A stretch of DNA of 64,000 nt from Klebsiella pneumoniae (GCA_945878555.1 CAMDWI010000008.1:1-64000), one strand, 5' to 3'; shown: positions 40,515-51,893, counted from the stretch's first letter. The notes: generated from the letters alone by a model not told the origin. A program made the numbers and translations.

Positions 40515-41386
40515 GGCACGGGCACCACAGCGGGATCAACTGTCACGGCCGTGTGTTGATTATTCGGCCAGACCAGCAATACTTCACGGCTCTGCTCCAG
40601 CCTTGCACTCGGCTTTACCTCTACAGAGGAAAACGCCTCGCCAGGGACAATGGTGATCTTGCTGATGGTGCCGACCGGATATCCCTTCGGGAAGCGGTCA
40701 CCGAGACCGGAGGAGATGACAAGATCACCGACCACGATGTCCGCATTGGTCGGCAGGTTTTCCAGTAACAACCTGTCGTCTTCCCCGGTACCAACGGCGA
40801 CGGCACGCAGACCGTTGCGGTTGATCTGCACCGGCATCGCATGGGTAGAATCGGTAATGAGGATGACTGAACTGGAAAATGGATTCACGTGCAGGACCTG
40901 GCCCATGATGCCGTTTGCATCAACAACCGGCTGGCCACTGTAGATGTTTTCGCGCTGGCCCTTGTTGATGACGATCTGTTTGCGAAACGACTCCATTTCG
41001 ACTGCAACCAGCTCGGCAATCAGCACCTTCTCCACGCGCTCGCCCAGATTGACCGAGGACTCCAGCAGTTTGCGCAGCCGATTGTTTTCTTCTAGCAGCA
41101 CATCAAAACGTTGCAGTCTGGAATTGAGCAGCAACTGCTCCTCACGCAGACGGTTGTTTTCCTCGATCAGGTTTTTCTGGGAGACGACAGACTCGGATAT
41201 CAGACGGCTGGCCTGCAGCGGCATATTGACCACGTACTGCAGCGGATAGACCACGGTAGACAACACAGTCCGTACGGATTCGAGATGGCCCTGCCTGTGG
41301 TCAACAATCATCAGACTGATCGAGATCAGAATGAACAGTACTGTTTTTACATTCGTCGAAGGACCTTTCAGGAACAGTGTTTTAAT
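40511..41386 (-). CDS. mreC: Rod shape protein MreC; probable ATT start at 41386
   Basis: ORF track starts at 41311, but upstream in-frame (I)KTLFLKGPSTNVKTVLFILISISL gives the expected MreC N-terminus and TM helix. Confidence 0.9.
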   Translation of the reverse strand: MKTLFLKGPSTNVKTVLFILISISLMIVDHRQGHLESVRTVLSTVVYPLQYVVNMPLQASRLISESVVSQKNLIEENNRLREEQLLLNSRLQRFDVLLEENNRLRKLLESSVNLGERVEKVLIAELVAVEMESFRKQIVINKGQRENIYSGQPVVDANGIMGQVLHVNPFSSSVILITDSTHAMPVQINRNGLRAVAVGTGEDDRLLLENLPTNADIVVGDLVISSGLGDRFPKGYPVGTISKITIVPGEAFSSVEVKPSARLEQSREVLLVWPNNQHTAVTVDPAVVPVP

Positions 41387-41409
41387 AGTAAATCCCCCGT
41401 GTCCGGATA

Positions 41410-42456
<1,047 letters not shown>

Positions 42457-42735
42457 TTATTAGAAAACCCTCACAGCATCGTGCTGCAATTATTTTTACG
42501 GATTGAAAAGTTCTTTATCGTTACAGATATGGGATACTGTAAACATCTGAAATACATGAGCGCCGGACAGGTTTTGTTGCATATGAACATAGATTTCCAC
42601 AGGCTATCTCAAACTTCTGCAAAAACAGGCTACAACTACCTGATTTAGATGTAATACTGTAACAGTGGCTAGCCTGTTGAGCAAGTAATCAGATATGATA
42701 AATGTCACGGAAAACAAGGACAAAAAAGGAACAGT

Positions 42736-43026
42736 TTGATGTCTCTACAACAGTCAGAAATCAGGACGATCGCCAGACTCGCACGACTAGCCGTCAGTGA
42801 GGAACAGATACCGGAGTACCAGCAGGCACTCGGCAACATCCTCGGACTGGTCGAACAGATGCAGGCGATCAATACCGATGGCGTCGAACCGCTGGCGCAT
42901 CCACTGGAAATTGGTGCGCGATTAAGACCGGATGAGGTCAGTGAAACGGATCAGCGTGAGAAATTCCAGCAGATCGCCCCGGAAACTGAAAACGGCTTCT
43001 ATCTCGTGCCCCGCGTGATCGAATAA
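42736..43026 (+). CDS. gatC: Asp/Glu-tRNA amidotransferase subunit C
   Basis: IARLARLAVSEEQIPEYQQALGNIL; adjacent to gatA. Confidence 0.95.
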   Translation: MMSLQQSEIRTIARLARLAVSEEQIPEYQQALGNILGLVEQMQAINTDGVEPLAHPLEIGARLRPDEVSETDQREKFQQIAPETENGFYLVPRVIE

Positions 43027-43077
43027 ACCCGAAATTTACCCTTATTTGCCCATAGACTGACCACAAAGGCCCCCAGA

Positions 43078-44532
43078 ATGCATCAACACACGCTCGCAGA
43101 GCTGTCCAGACTGCTGGATACCGGCAAAATCAGCAGTGTCGAGCTGACAAACCAGTATCTGGCCCGCGCCGAGCGACATAATCCGGTGTTAAATTGCTAT
43201 ATCAATACCACCCCGGAACTCGCACTGGCGCAGGCCGCCGCCGCCGACCAGCGCATCAGCAAAAAACAGCACGGCCCATTGACCGGCCTGCCGATCGCGC
43301 ACAAGGACATCTTCTGCCTCGACGGCACCCGGACCTCCTGCGGCTCGAAGATGCTGGATAATTTCATTGCCCCGTATAACGCGACCGTGGTTGAACGGCT
43401 GAACGAGGCCGGCATGGTCACGCTCGGCAAGACCAATATGGACGAATTTGCGATGGGTTCCTCGACCGAGACCAGCTTTTATGGCCCGTCGACGAATCCC
43501 TGGGACACAAGCCGGGTCCCCGGCGGATCTTCCGGAGGTTCCGGCAGCGCCGTAGCCGCCCGACTGGCCCCGGCCGCGACTGGCACCGATACCGGTGGGT
43601 CTATCCGCCAACCGGCTGCCCTGTGCGGTATCACCGGCCTGAAACCCACGTACGGCCTCGTTTCCCGCTACGGCATGATTGCGTTTGCCTCCAGCCTGGA
43701 TCAGGGTGGCCCGATGACGCAGACGGCCGAGGATGCCGCCCTGTTGATGAACGCGATGGTCGGGTTTGACCGCCGCGATTCCACCTCGCTGGAACGCCCG
43801 GCGGTCGACTATACCGCGACGTTGGGCGATTCGGTCGCTGGCCTGAAGATTGGTATCCCGAAACAGTATTTCACCGCGGATCTCGACAGCCAGACTGCGG
43901 CCAAGGTGCAGGAGGCGCTCAAGCAATTTGAACAGGGCGGTGCCAGCCTGCACGAAATCGACCTGCCGAACACGCACCTGTCGATCCCGGCCTATTATGT
44001 GATCGCCCCCGCCGAGGCGTCCTCGAATCTGTCGCGTTTTGACGGCGTGCGCTTTGGCTATCGTTGCAACAACCCGGTCGACCTGCTCGATTTATACAGC
44101 CGCAGCCGCGCCGAGGGCTTTGGCCGCGAGGTCAAACGCCGGATCATGATCGGCACCTATGTGCTCTCTGCCGGTTATTTTGATGCGTACTACCTGAAGG
44201 CCCAGCGGATCCGTCGGCTGATCCGCGACGACTTCCAGAATGCCTTGAAACAGGTCGACGTGATCATGGGCCCGACCACACCGATGCCCGCCTTCAAACT
44301 AAATGAACTGCTGGACGACCCGATTAGCATGTATCTGTCTGATATATTTACCGTTTCCGTCAATCTCGCCGGGCTGCCGGCGATCTCGATCCCGGCCGGT
44401 TTTGCCGGACAGCTGCCGATCGGCCTGCAGATCATAGGCGACTATTTCAGCGAGTCACGCCTGCTCAATATCGCCCATCAGTACCAGCAGCGTACCGACT
44501 GGCACAAACAGCTACCGGGAGGGTTCGCCTGA
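43078..44532 (+). CDS. gatA: Asp/Glu-tRNA amidotransferase subunit A
   Basis: Amidase signature [26 protein letters not shown]. Confidence 0.97.
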   Translation: MHQHTLAELSRLLDTGKISSVELTNQYLARAERHNPVLNCYINTTPELALAQAAAADQRISKKQHGPLTGLPIAHKDIFCLDGTRTSCGSKMLDNFIAPYNATVVERLNEAGMVTLGKTNMDEFAMGSSTETSFYGPSTNPWDTSRVPGGSSGGSGSAVAARLAPAATGTDTGGSIRQPAALCGITGLKPTYGLVSRYGMIAFASSLDQGGPMTQTAEDAALLMNAMVGFDRRDSTSLERPAVDYTATLGDSVAGLKIGIPKQYFTADLDSQTAAKVQEALKQFEQGGASLHEIDLPNTHLSIPAYYVIAPAEASSNLSRFDGVRFGYRCNNPVDLLDLYSRSRAEGFGREVKRRIMIGTYVLSAGYFDAYYLKAQRIRRLIRDDFQNALKQVDVIMGPTTPMPAFKLNELLDDPISMYLSDIFTVSVNLAGLPAISIPAGFAGQLPIGLQIIGDYFSESRLLNIAHQYQQRTDWHKQLPGGFA

Positions 44533-45974
44533 TGTCATGGGAACCGGTCATCGGCCTTGAGATTCATGTACAGCTCGCGACCAAGAGCAAGCTGTTCTCC
44601 GGCGCCGCCACACAATATGGTGCCGAACCAAACGTACAGGCCTGCGCGGTCGACCTCGGTCTGCCCGGCGTATTACCGGTCATTAATGAGGCCGCGTTGC
44701 AGATGGCGATCAAGTTCGGCATTGCCGTGAACGCCGCAATTGCACCGACCTCCATCTTCGCCCGCAAAAACTACTTCTATCCGGACCTGCCCAAGGGCTA
44801 CCAGATCAGCCAGTATGAATTGCCCATCGTCGGCACCGGCAGTATTGATATCACGCTGGAAGACGGCAGCACGAAGACCGTGCGCATCACCCGCGCCCAT
44901 CTGGAAGAAGACGCCGGCAAATCCGTACACGAGGAATTTGCCAACCGCACCGGCATCGACCTGAACCGCGCCGGTACACCGCTGATCGAGATCGTCTCCG
45001 AACCGGATATGCGCTCGGCACACGAGGCCGCTGTGTACATGAAGAAGATCCACACGCTGGTCCGTTATCTCGGGATCTCCGATGGCAATATGCAGGAAGG
45101 CTCGTTCCGTTGTGATGCGAACGTATCGATCCGCCCGAAAGGCGAGACCCGCCTCGGCACCCGCGCCGAGTTGAAGAATATCAATTCATTCCGCTTCGTC
45201 GAGATGGCGATCAACCACGAGATCGCACGCCAGATCGAACTGCTCGAATCCGGACAGAAGGTGATCCAGGAAACCCGCCTGTACGACGCTGACCGCGACG
45301 AGACGCGCCCGATGCGCAGCAAGGAAGAAGCGAACGACTACCGCTACTTCCCCGACCCCGACCTGTTACCGATCCGCGTCACTGCCGAGGACATTGAAAA
45401 GATCCGCGCCGCGATGCCCGAGTTACCCGAACACAAACACGAACGCTTCATGCGTGAATACAACCTGTCCGACTACGACAGCACCCAACTGACCGCCAGC
45501 AAGGATCTCGCCGACTATTTCGAGACCGCCGTGCACACCGCTGGCGGCCAGGCGAAACTCTGCGCCAACTGGATCACCGGCGACCTGACTGCCGCATTAA
45601 ATGAACAGAACCTCGACATCGCCCACTCACCCGTCACCGCCACCCAACTCGGCGGCATGATCAAACGCATCGCCGACAACACCATCTCCGGCAAGATCGC
45701 GAAACAGGTATTCGAAGCAATGTGGAACCACGAAGGCGACGCCGATGCGATCATCGCCAGCAAAGGCCTGCAACAAGTCACCGACACCGGCGCGATTGAA
45801 AAGATCGTCGACGAAGTGATCGCCGCCAGCCCCGACCAGGTAAAACAATACCGCGAAAGCCCCGAAGACAAACGCGCAAAACTGATCGGCTACTTCGTCG
45901 GCCAGATCATGAAGAAGTCACAAGGCAAAGCCAACCCGCAACAGGTGAACCAGTTGCTAAAAGACAAGCTATAA
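44532..45974 (+). CDS. gatB: Asp/Glu-tRNA amidotransferase subunit B
   Basis: [24 protein letters not shown]. Confidence 0.97.
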   Translation: MSWEPVIGLEIHVQLATKSKLFSGAATQYGAEPNVQACAVDLGLPGVLPVINEAALQMAIKFGIAVNAAIAPTSIFARKNYFYPDLPKGYQISQYELPIVGTGSIDITLEDGSTKTVRITRAHLEEDAGKSVHEEFANRTGIDLNRAGTPLIEIVSEPDMRSAHEAAVYMKKIHTLVRYLGISDGNMQEGSFRCDANVSIRPKGETRLGTRAELKNINSFRFVEMAINHEIARQIELLESGQKVIQETRLYDADRDETRPMRSKEEANDYRYFPDPDLLPIRVTAEDIEKIRAAMPELPEHKHERFMREYNLSDYDSTQLTASKDLADYFETAVHTAGGQAKLCANWITGDLTAALNEQNLDIAHSPVTATQLGGMIKRIADNTISGKIAKQVFEAMWNHEGDADAIIASKGLQQVTDTGAIEKIVDEVIAASPDQVKQYRESPEDKRAKLIGYFVGQIMKKSQGKANPQQVNQLLKDKL

Positions 45975-45983
45975 ACCCGTCGT

Positions 45984-46040
45984 CGTCATTCTGGCGAACG
46001 CCAGAATCCAGTAAAACAATCCGCCGCAGGCGACATTACT
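45984..46040 (+). repeat. REP/BIME-like unit: CGTCATTC-stem-GAATCCAGTA plus CCGCCGCAGGCG stem
   Basis: CGTCATTCTGGCGAACGCCAGAATCCAGTAAAACAATCCGCCGCAGGCGACATTACT. Confidence 0.8.
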
Positions 46041-46057
46041 CCCCAATCCTCCCCCAC

Positions 46058-46167
46058 CGTCATACTGGCGAACGCCAGTATCTGCCGCACAGGATGTGCA
46101 AATGCCGCGGAGCGCATGGATGCGCGAGAGCGGCCAGTAAAATCATCCTGCCGCAGGCAACATTCGT
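46058..46167 (+). repeat. Second REP/BIME-like unit, interrupted by a ~50-bp insert with two hairpins
   Basis: CGTCATACTGGCGAACGCCAGTATC...CCAGTAAAATCATCCTGCCGCAGGCAACATTCGT. Confidence 0.75.
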
Positions 46168-46423
46168 CCCTATGTCAAATCTAGACACTCCCATACACCC
46201 CGGTCTATACTCCCCCCATCACCATCCACACATCACCGGGGGGATCACGATGTCCACAAGCTCGTACATATGTAAACATCCCTCATCAACACCCTGTCGT
46301 ATCTAATTGAACCACGGAATGGATATTCGGATATTTTACAGATATACCTGCCAGACTGGATCGCTTTAGTAAAAAATTAACGAGTCCTGTCAGGGTCTTG
46401 TTAGCAACTAATTTTGAGCAATA

Positions 46424-46642
46424 ATGACTAAAAATACTAAAGATTGGTTATTAGTCTACTTAATATCTTATCCTGCTATAGGCGTGCCAACTTTAGGTAT
46501 TGGGCTACTGCTTCCAATTGCCGGATTAGCAGGTATCGTAATTGGATTGTCTTGTACACATCCATATTACACAATCAGTTTTAAACTGCTGCTTGTATTA
46601 GCTTCATTGCTCTGCTTCATTAAGTTTTTGTATAGGATATAA
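46424..46642 (+). CDS. Small membrane protein, possibly frameshifted (a +1 frame continues to a stop at ~46733)
   Basis: 72-aa hydrophobic ORF; adjacent frame reads KYRVYVWGKILNALGFYLLCFAGIFGLGPA*. Confidence 0.45.
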   Translation: MTKNTKDWLLVYLISYPAIGVPTLGIGLLLPIAGLAGIVIGLSCTHPYYTISFKLLLVLASLLCFIKFLYRI

Positions 46643-46846
46643 ATATCGAGTTTATGTTTGGGGCAAAATATTAAATGCTTTGGGGTTTTACTTATTATGT
46701 TTTGCTGGAATATTCGGCCTAGGACCGGCTTAGCACATAACAAAGTGTTCGAATTGACGCTGGGAAGCTTAATGGCGCTTCGTGGTGTCTGTCGAGCCAG
46801 CGCACTTCAACAACAACGCTATACATAAGAATGAGATCTAAGGAAA

Positions 46847-47767
46847 ATGTCTAACGTTCGTCTACCGGTAGCTGTTTGCGCAGCTGTTGCGGAAGTATTG
46901 AATGGATCACATGATTCATTAAATGCTCTATTTGAAGCAGCTGGTGCACCGGGGCCACCACCAAATTTAGCTCATAACTCAAAGTGGAAAACTTGGCTGC
47001 AAAGGGTTGGAAATGATCCGGAAGTAAATAGTTTAGAGGTGCTTGGAAACTTAATAGAAGAATTCATGGACCTGCCTCCATTACCAAGCAATGGATCACT
47101 TGACAATATTTTTGGCTTCGAAACACCTGATCCCATCGAGGAATATAGTAAACGAAAGAATCGCTTGGTGAATGTCCTTGAAGAACATGGGTTTCGATAT
47201 TTCAGGGGCGGGAGAATAATCCAAATCGGACAACAGGAACCTATCGATATCGAACCCATTAAGGGTCAGCTAAAAGAAGGGAGTAAACCATCATCCTTGG
47301 ATGACCTTCTAAGGATAATTATTCGAGGTCTACCTAGAGCCATGCAACCCTTAATACACCGGAGAAAAGGGGCGCAGCCTTTATTATTCTCATCAGAGTA
47401 TGATATTCAAGATTTACTACACGCATTGTTACGACCTTGGATTTCTGATATTCGTCCAGAGGAGTTCTGTCCCAGCTATGCGGGTTCAAATACAAGAATG
47501 GATTTTCTACTGCCTGCACATAGACTTGTAATTGAGACAAAACGAGTGAGAGACAAAACACACGCATCAAAAGTTGGTGACGAGCTCATTATCGACATAG
47601 AGCACTACCGTAAACATCAAAATGCTGATCATCTTTGGTGTGTTATCTTTGATCCTGATTTGTATATAACTAACCCTAAAGGAATTGTTAGTGACCTAGA
47701 GGGTACTAGAACAACACCTGAAGGTAACGTGAATGTAAAAGTAATAGTGGTGGGTGCTAGTGCATAA
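46847..47767 (+). CDS. PD-(D/E)XK nuclease-domain protein (candidate defence protein)
   Basis: DIQDLLHALLRPWISDIRPEEFCPSYAGSNTRMDFLLPAHRLVIETKRV...GDELIIDIEHYRKH. Confidence 0.75.
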   Translation: MSNVRLPVAVCAAVAEVLNGSHDSLNALFEAAGAPGPPPNLAHNSKWKTWLQRVGNDPEVNSLEVLGNLIEEFMDLPPLPSNGSLDNIFGFETPDPIEEYSKRKNRLVNVLEEHGFRYFRGGRIIQIGQQEPIDIEPIKGQLKEGSKPSSLDDLLRIIIRGLPRAMQPLIHRRKGAQPLLFSSEYDIQDLLHALLRPWISDIRPEEFCPSYAGSNTRMDFLLPAHRLVIETKRVRDKTHASKVGDELIIDIEHYRKHQNADHLWCVIFDPDLYITNPKGIVSDLEGTRTTPEGNVNVKVIVVGASA

Positions 47768-47839
47768 CAAGGCGCTCGTTCGAATGATTCGAGGGCCAGC
47801 TAACGTACTTCCAAATTTGATTTCTAGAATAACTAATCA

Positions 47840-48490
47840 ATGAATATACTTTTTGACCTCGACGGAACTCTCACTGATCCAGGCCCTGGGTTTGTAAAGT
47901 GCATTCGATATGCCCTGGATGAATTAAAGATTGCTCCACCTTCGGATATGGAAATCGCAGCGCATATTGGACCGCCGCTAGAGGAGACGCTTTCCAGATT
48001 ACTTGGGCCTGCCAATGAACGCTATATACCGGAAGCCATACGATTGTACCGAGAGCGTTATTCAACGGTGGGTCTTTATGAGAATTCAATCTACAAAGGT
48101 ATCAGTGAAGCACTGGAGAAAATTCAGAATAGTGGTTCGCGAATTTTTCTGGCAACTTCCAAGCCCAGTGTCTTTGCCATAAGAATTATTGAGTATTTTG
48201 AGTTAAGCCTGTTTTTTTCCGGCATCTATGGGAGTGCTTTAGACGGCACGTATGCAGACAAAAGGCTATTATTGGCTCATCTGCTGGAGCGCGAATCCTT
48301 GAATGCAGCAGAATCTGTAATGGTAGGAGATCGGTTACATGACGTGCGTGGCGCTTTGGCTAATGGTATCAATTCAGTGGGTGTGCTTTGGGGCTATGGG
48401 ACTGCAAAGGAATTGATTGATGCAGGAGCCAATAAATTAATTCATACGCCAAATGAGCTACCTGAGGCATTATTATCTATTCGTAACTAA
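47840..48490 (+). CDS. HAD-family hydrolase (phosphoglycolate phosphatase-like)
   Basis: FDLDGTLTDPGPG, LATSKPS, MVGDRLHDVRGA. Confidence 0.9.
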   Translation: MNILFDLDGTLTDPGPGFVKCIRYALDELKIAPPSDMEIAAHIGPPLEETLSRLLGPANERYIPEAIRLYRERYSTVGLYENSIYKGISEALEKIQNSGSRIFLATSKPSVFAIRIIEYFELSLFFSGIYGSALDGTYADKRLLLAHLLERESLNAAESVMVGDRLHDVRGALANGINSVGVLWGYGTAKELIDAGANKLIHTPNELPEALLSIRN

Positions 48491-48574
48491 TGGGGTTGGA
48501 GTGATTAAAATAATTCACCCCGGCCCCTTATCCTTAAAAACGCAGAGCCTTCTGAGCTAAGTCGTTAATTAACA

Positions 48575-49315
48575 ATGCCTACTCTACCTCAGTCCGACAA
48601 TGAAAAGATTCTGCATTTGATCGGCGCGATCGTGCTCACATGCCAGGATGTTGAGCGTCACCTCAAAATCACCCTGCCTTTCTCGAATTCGGATGACCCT
48701 AACCTTGGTGCTGCACTTAAACGGCTCGAAAAGCTCAAGAAGCGCACGTTGGGCGAACTTGTGGGAAAGCTAATAGATTCTTCGACCTCTGAATCACTTG
48801 ATTTTGCACAGCACTTGAATAACTTGGTAGTCAGTCGCAATCAAATTGTGCATCACTTCAATGAAACATACGGCTCACAAATAAGCGCAGGAGCCTATCA
48901 AGATGTTATCGTGTCCTTACAGGTAATCTTGGCTAATCTGAATGGCTTACGTTCCGAGCTACAGCAGTTAGCGCTTTTCGTTCTTGAAGGACTGAGAGAT
49001 GTAACTTTTTGCAACACGGCTGAGTACGAAGAAATGGCTACACTCTGTGCTTCTTCCCGTCAGCGTGTTGAGATTCCAAATGTAAAGACATCCAATGCCA
49101 AGTCACCCGATGACAGACTGGCGGCAATTATTGCGAATCTGCGCCAACGCGGCGCTTCAAAGCCACGAACTGTCAAGACACTCACTAGCACTATTAATTC
49201 ACTCTTTCAAAAGTCTCTCACAGAGACGGAGTTAAAATCCCTGTTGGAACAGCTTCAGAATAAGGGCATGATTTCCATTGCCGGGACGAAAGTTTCGTAT
49301 ACGTTGTCGGAATAG
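48575..49315 (+). CDS. HEPN-like protein with C-terminal OST-HTH/LOTUS-like winged helix
   Basis: RNQIVHH (Rx4H) and C-terminal RTVKTLTSTINSLFQKSLTETELKSLLEQLQNKGMISIAGTKVSYTL. Confidence 0.65.
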   Translation: MPTLPQSDNEKILHLIGAIVLTCQDVERHLKITLPFSNSDDPNLGAALKRLEKLKKRTLGELVGKLIDSSTSESLDFAQHLNNLVVSRNQIVHHFNETYGSQISAGAYQDVIVSLQVILANLNGLRSELQQLALFVLEGLRDVTFCNTAEYEEMATLCASSRQRVEIPNVKTSNAKSPDDRLAAIIANLRQRGASKPRTVKTLTSTINSLFQKSLTETELKSLLEQLQNKGMISIAGTKVSYTLSE

Positions 49316-49353
49316 CGCCTGTAGTAGCTATTTAGAAACAAGGATAAGGGGGA

Positions 49354-49821
49354 ATGCATCAATTTCTGATTCGTGTTGATGACTTAAGTGGGTCTGAAAT
49401 CGCCCGCCTTCTGGAGGACCATTTACAGGCCATGTATCGTGTCTCTCCTCCCGAAAGTGTTCATGCCCTCGATCTTGAAAAACTGCGGCAACCCGAAATC
49501 ACGTTCTGGAGTGTCTGGTCTGGAACTCAACTGGCAGGCTGTGGTGCCTTGAAGGAACTGGACAAAGCGCATGGAGAAATCAAATCGATGCGTACTGTGA
49601 GCGAGTTCAAACGCCAGGGTGTTGCCTCCCGTCTTCTGCGACATATTGTTGAGGAGGCGCAGCGACGTGGTTATCGCAGGCTCAGCCTGGAAACGGGTTC
49701 CCAACCCTATTTCGAGGCTGCCAGACAGCTCTATGTGTCATTCGGTTTTGAGGTGTGTGGCCCGTTTGAAGACTATATCGAAGATCCGAATAGTGTATTC
49801 ATGACCAGATTGATTATATGA
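49354..49821 (+). CDS. GNAT N-acetyltransferase
   Basis: GEIKSMRTVSEFKRQGVASRLLRHIVEEAQRRGYRRLSLETG. Confidence 0.92.
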   Translation: MHQFLIRVDDLSGSEIARLLEDHLQAMYRVSPPESVHALDLEKLRQPEITFWSVWSGTQLAGCGALKELDKAHGEIKSMRTVSEFKRQGVASRLLRHIVEEAQRRGYRRLSLETGSQPYFEAARQLYVSFGFEVCGPFEDYIEDPNSVFMTRLII

Positions 49822-49862
49822 AAGCTGGACCGGTAACTACTATGATTACCAGGTACTAATTT

Positions 49863-50330
49863 ATGCACATAAGCTACCTTGCAGATCAACCACAACTCGC
49901 TGCACAACTCATCCCCGGCCTGCTAGACCATTGGCGTTACGTATTCCCTGTCCATACAGCCGCAGATCGCGCAGCAAAGTTCCGTACACACCAGAATTAC
50001 GACACCTTACCGATTGCCTGGATTGCACACGACAAGGACCTGGCATTAGGGACTGCGGCGCTACGTGTCCATGATTTGGAAGGACGGGAGGATCTCGGCC
50101 CCTGGCTAGGTGGTGTATTTGTCCAGTCGCAATACCGTGGACGCGGCATCGCTACCGCTTTGTGTGGCATGGTGGAGGCGAAAGCGGCCGCTATGGGGAT
50201 TACACGCCTGTATCTCTTTACGCATGGAGAAGAGAGACTCTATCAACGTATGGGTTGGGAACGTCTGGAACCGGTTGTATGGCATGGTCATCCATGTACG
50301 ATAATGACCAAGGTTCTTGATGTTTATTGA
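49863..50330 (+). CDS. GNAT N-acetyltransferase
   Basis: LGGVFVQSQYRGRGIATALCGMVEAKA. Confidence 0.88.
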   Translation: MHISYLADQPQLAAQLIPGLLDHWRYVFPVHTAADRAAKFRTHQNYDTLPIAWIAHDKDLALGTAALRVHDLEGREDLGPWLGGVFVQSQYRGRGIATALCGMVEAKAAAMGITRLYLFTHGEERLYQRMGWERLEPVVWHGHPCTIMTKVLDVY

Positions 50331-50354
50331 AGTGGGTAATATTTGCAGGAATTG

Positions 50355-50475
50355 TTTTATTACCGCCGTGCGGCGGTATTTTCTACTGGATTCCGGGGTC
50401 CGCATTCGCGGCCCCGGAATGACGACCTGTCATCACATGTTATTTTTGAGAAAGTTGGCCGGGATGTTTTACTTT
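50355..50475 (-). repeat. REP/BIME-like repeat, copy A of a ~120-bp direct repeat
   Basis: Near-identical to 51900-52018. Confidence 0.85.
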
Positions 50476-50570
50476 CATTTGGAAAGAGGCCGGAGTGATA
50501 TACTTTTAATCACTCCGGATCCTTTTCACCCTATTAGCGTTAGTCTCCAAAATCCGGGATGAATTTCCTC

Positions 50571-51083
50571 TCAGGCCTGTCGCTTTTTTATCGTTTTACG
50601 TCTCTGTTTAGCGAACGTGCCTGCCGCTGCCAAACCCAGAAGCCGACGAAACTTCGGGCATTCCATATGACTCGGTGCCGGGCAGGCCGCTGCGTGCCGC
50701 AGTCCGTCACGCATCGATGTCAGCTTGCGTATTGTTCCATCTATCTCGTCCGCCTTGTCGGCAAGCAACTGCCTGTCAATCCGGGGCTTCCCCCCTGGCG
50801 CAAACATATGGGCAATCTCGTCCAGCGACAATCCAGCCGCGCTTGCCAACGTGATTAACGCCAGCCGCTCCAGCACGTCGGGTGCGAACTGGCGACGCAG
50901 TCCCTGTCTGCCTATCGAGGAAATTAATCCCTTTTGTTCATAGTAGCGCAGCGTCGAGGCTGGAATGCCGGCTTGTCGTGCCACCTGAGAAATATCCATA
51001 CTGGCCCTTGACTTAAAGTTGACTTTAAGTTGTACGATATCATCACTTTCAAATGGTGACAACAAAGGGAGGGCACCATGCAT
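50571..51083 (-). CDS. MerR-family transcriptional regulator
   Basis: ISQVARQAGIPASTLRYYEQKGLISS. Confidence 0.93.
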   Translation of the reverse strand: MHGALPLLSPFESDDIVQLKVNFKSRASMDISQVARQAGIPASTLRYYEQKGLISSIGRQGLRRQFAPDVLERLALITLASAAGLSLDEIAHMFAPGGKPRIDRQLLADKADEIDGTIRKLTSMRDGLRHAAACPAPSHMECPKFRRLLGLAAAGTFAKQRRKTIKKRQA

Positions 51084-51569
51084 TATTTGACATACACCTT
51101 ACTCTGCGGCATCGGCGCGACAATAATAATGGACGTATGGGGAGTCCTTCGCCGCTTACTGTTCGGTATCGCTGCACCGGACTACGGCCTGGTGGGACGC
51201 TGGTTTGTCTGGATGACCCGCGGCAAGTTTCGTCATGAATCCATCAAGTCATCGCCACCCGTGCGCTACGAAGGCGTGATTGGATGGACCACCCATTATC
51301 TGACGGGGATCGCGTTCGCGGCTGTACTGATCGGTATCGGGGGGCTCGGCTGGATGCAGCAACCTGCACTGGCACCGGCATTGATCGTCGGCATAGCGAC
51401 TGTGGCAGCACCGTTCCTGCTGATGCAACCCGGCATGGGTCTGGGCATTGCCGCTTCACGTACGCCGCGACCCTGCTTTGCCAGAATACAAAGCCTTATT
51501 ACGCATGCGGTTTTCGGGTTTGGACTTTATCTGTCCGGTTTGGCTACCAGTTTGGTGTTTCCGCTTTGA
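51078..51569 (+). CDS. DUF2938 family membrane protein
   Basis: GATIIMDVWGVLRRLLFG, GWTTHYLTGIAFA, PFLLMQPGMGLGIAASRTP. Confidence 0.85.
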   Translation: MHYLTYTLLCGIGATIIMDVWGVLRRLLFGIAAPDYGLVGRWFVWMTRGKFRHESIKSSPPVRYEGVIGWTTHYLTGIAFAAVLIGIGGLGWMQQPALAPALIVGIATVAAPFLLMQPGMGLGIAASRTPRPCFARIQSLITHAVFGFGLYLSGLATSLVFPL

Positions 51570-51602
51570 AAAATTTTTTACAACTACCTACAGGAGAATA
51601 AT

Positions 51603-51830
51603 ATGTCTATACCTTCCCGTTTTGCACCAGTTCTATTCAGTGCCTTGCTCTCGGCCATCATGGTCTGCATTGTCTCTGCGTTCGTCCTAACTGTTTCACA
51701 AGGAATCGATGCCACCTTTCCTGCCCAATGGATCAAAAGTTGTCTGACGACATGGCCCGTCGCGTTCCCGACAGTTGCGATTGTGGCACCGTGGGTAAGA
51801 AGAGTAGTAGGACGCGTTACTGCCTCATAA
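51603..51830 (+). CDS. DUF2798-like membrane protein
   Basis: Two TM helices, FAPVLFSALLSAIMVCIVSAFVL...WIKSCLTTWPVAFPTVAIVAPWVRRVV. Confidence 0.8.
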   Translation: MSIPSRFAPVLFSALLSAIMVCIVSAFVLTVSQGIDATFPAQWIKSCLTTWPVAFPTVAIVAPWVRRVVGRVTAS

Positions 51831-51837
51831 AAGCATA

Positions 51838-51893
51838 AAAGGGGTCGGAGACAAATGAGAATGACTGGCTTTTGTCTCCAACCCCTATTTTTC
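51838..51893. terminator. Hairpin AGGGGTCGGAGACAAA...TTTGTCTCCAACCCCTATTTTT
   Basis: Long inverted repeat followed by a T-run downstream of the DUF2798 gene. Confidence 0.7.

Noticed and set aside
43189-43977. 262-aa minus-strand ORF
   Set aside because: Shadow ORF antisense to gatA in GC-rich codon context.
46244-46307. Short ORF MSTSSYICKHPSSTPCRI downstream of a G6 tract
   Set aside because: Has an SD-like G tract but only ~18 codons and no recognisable family; could be a truncated remnant.
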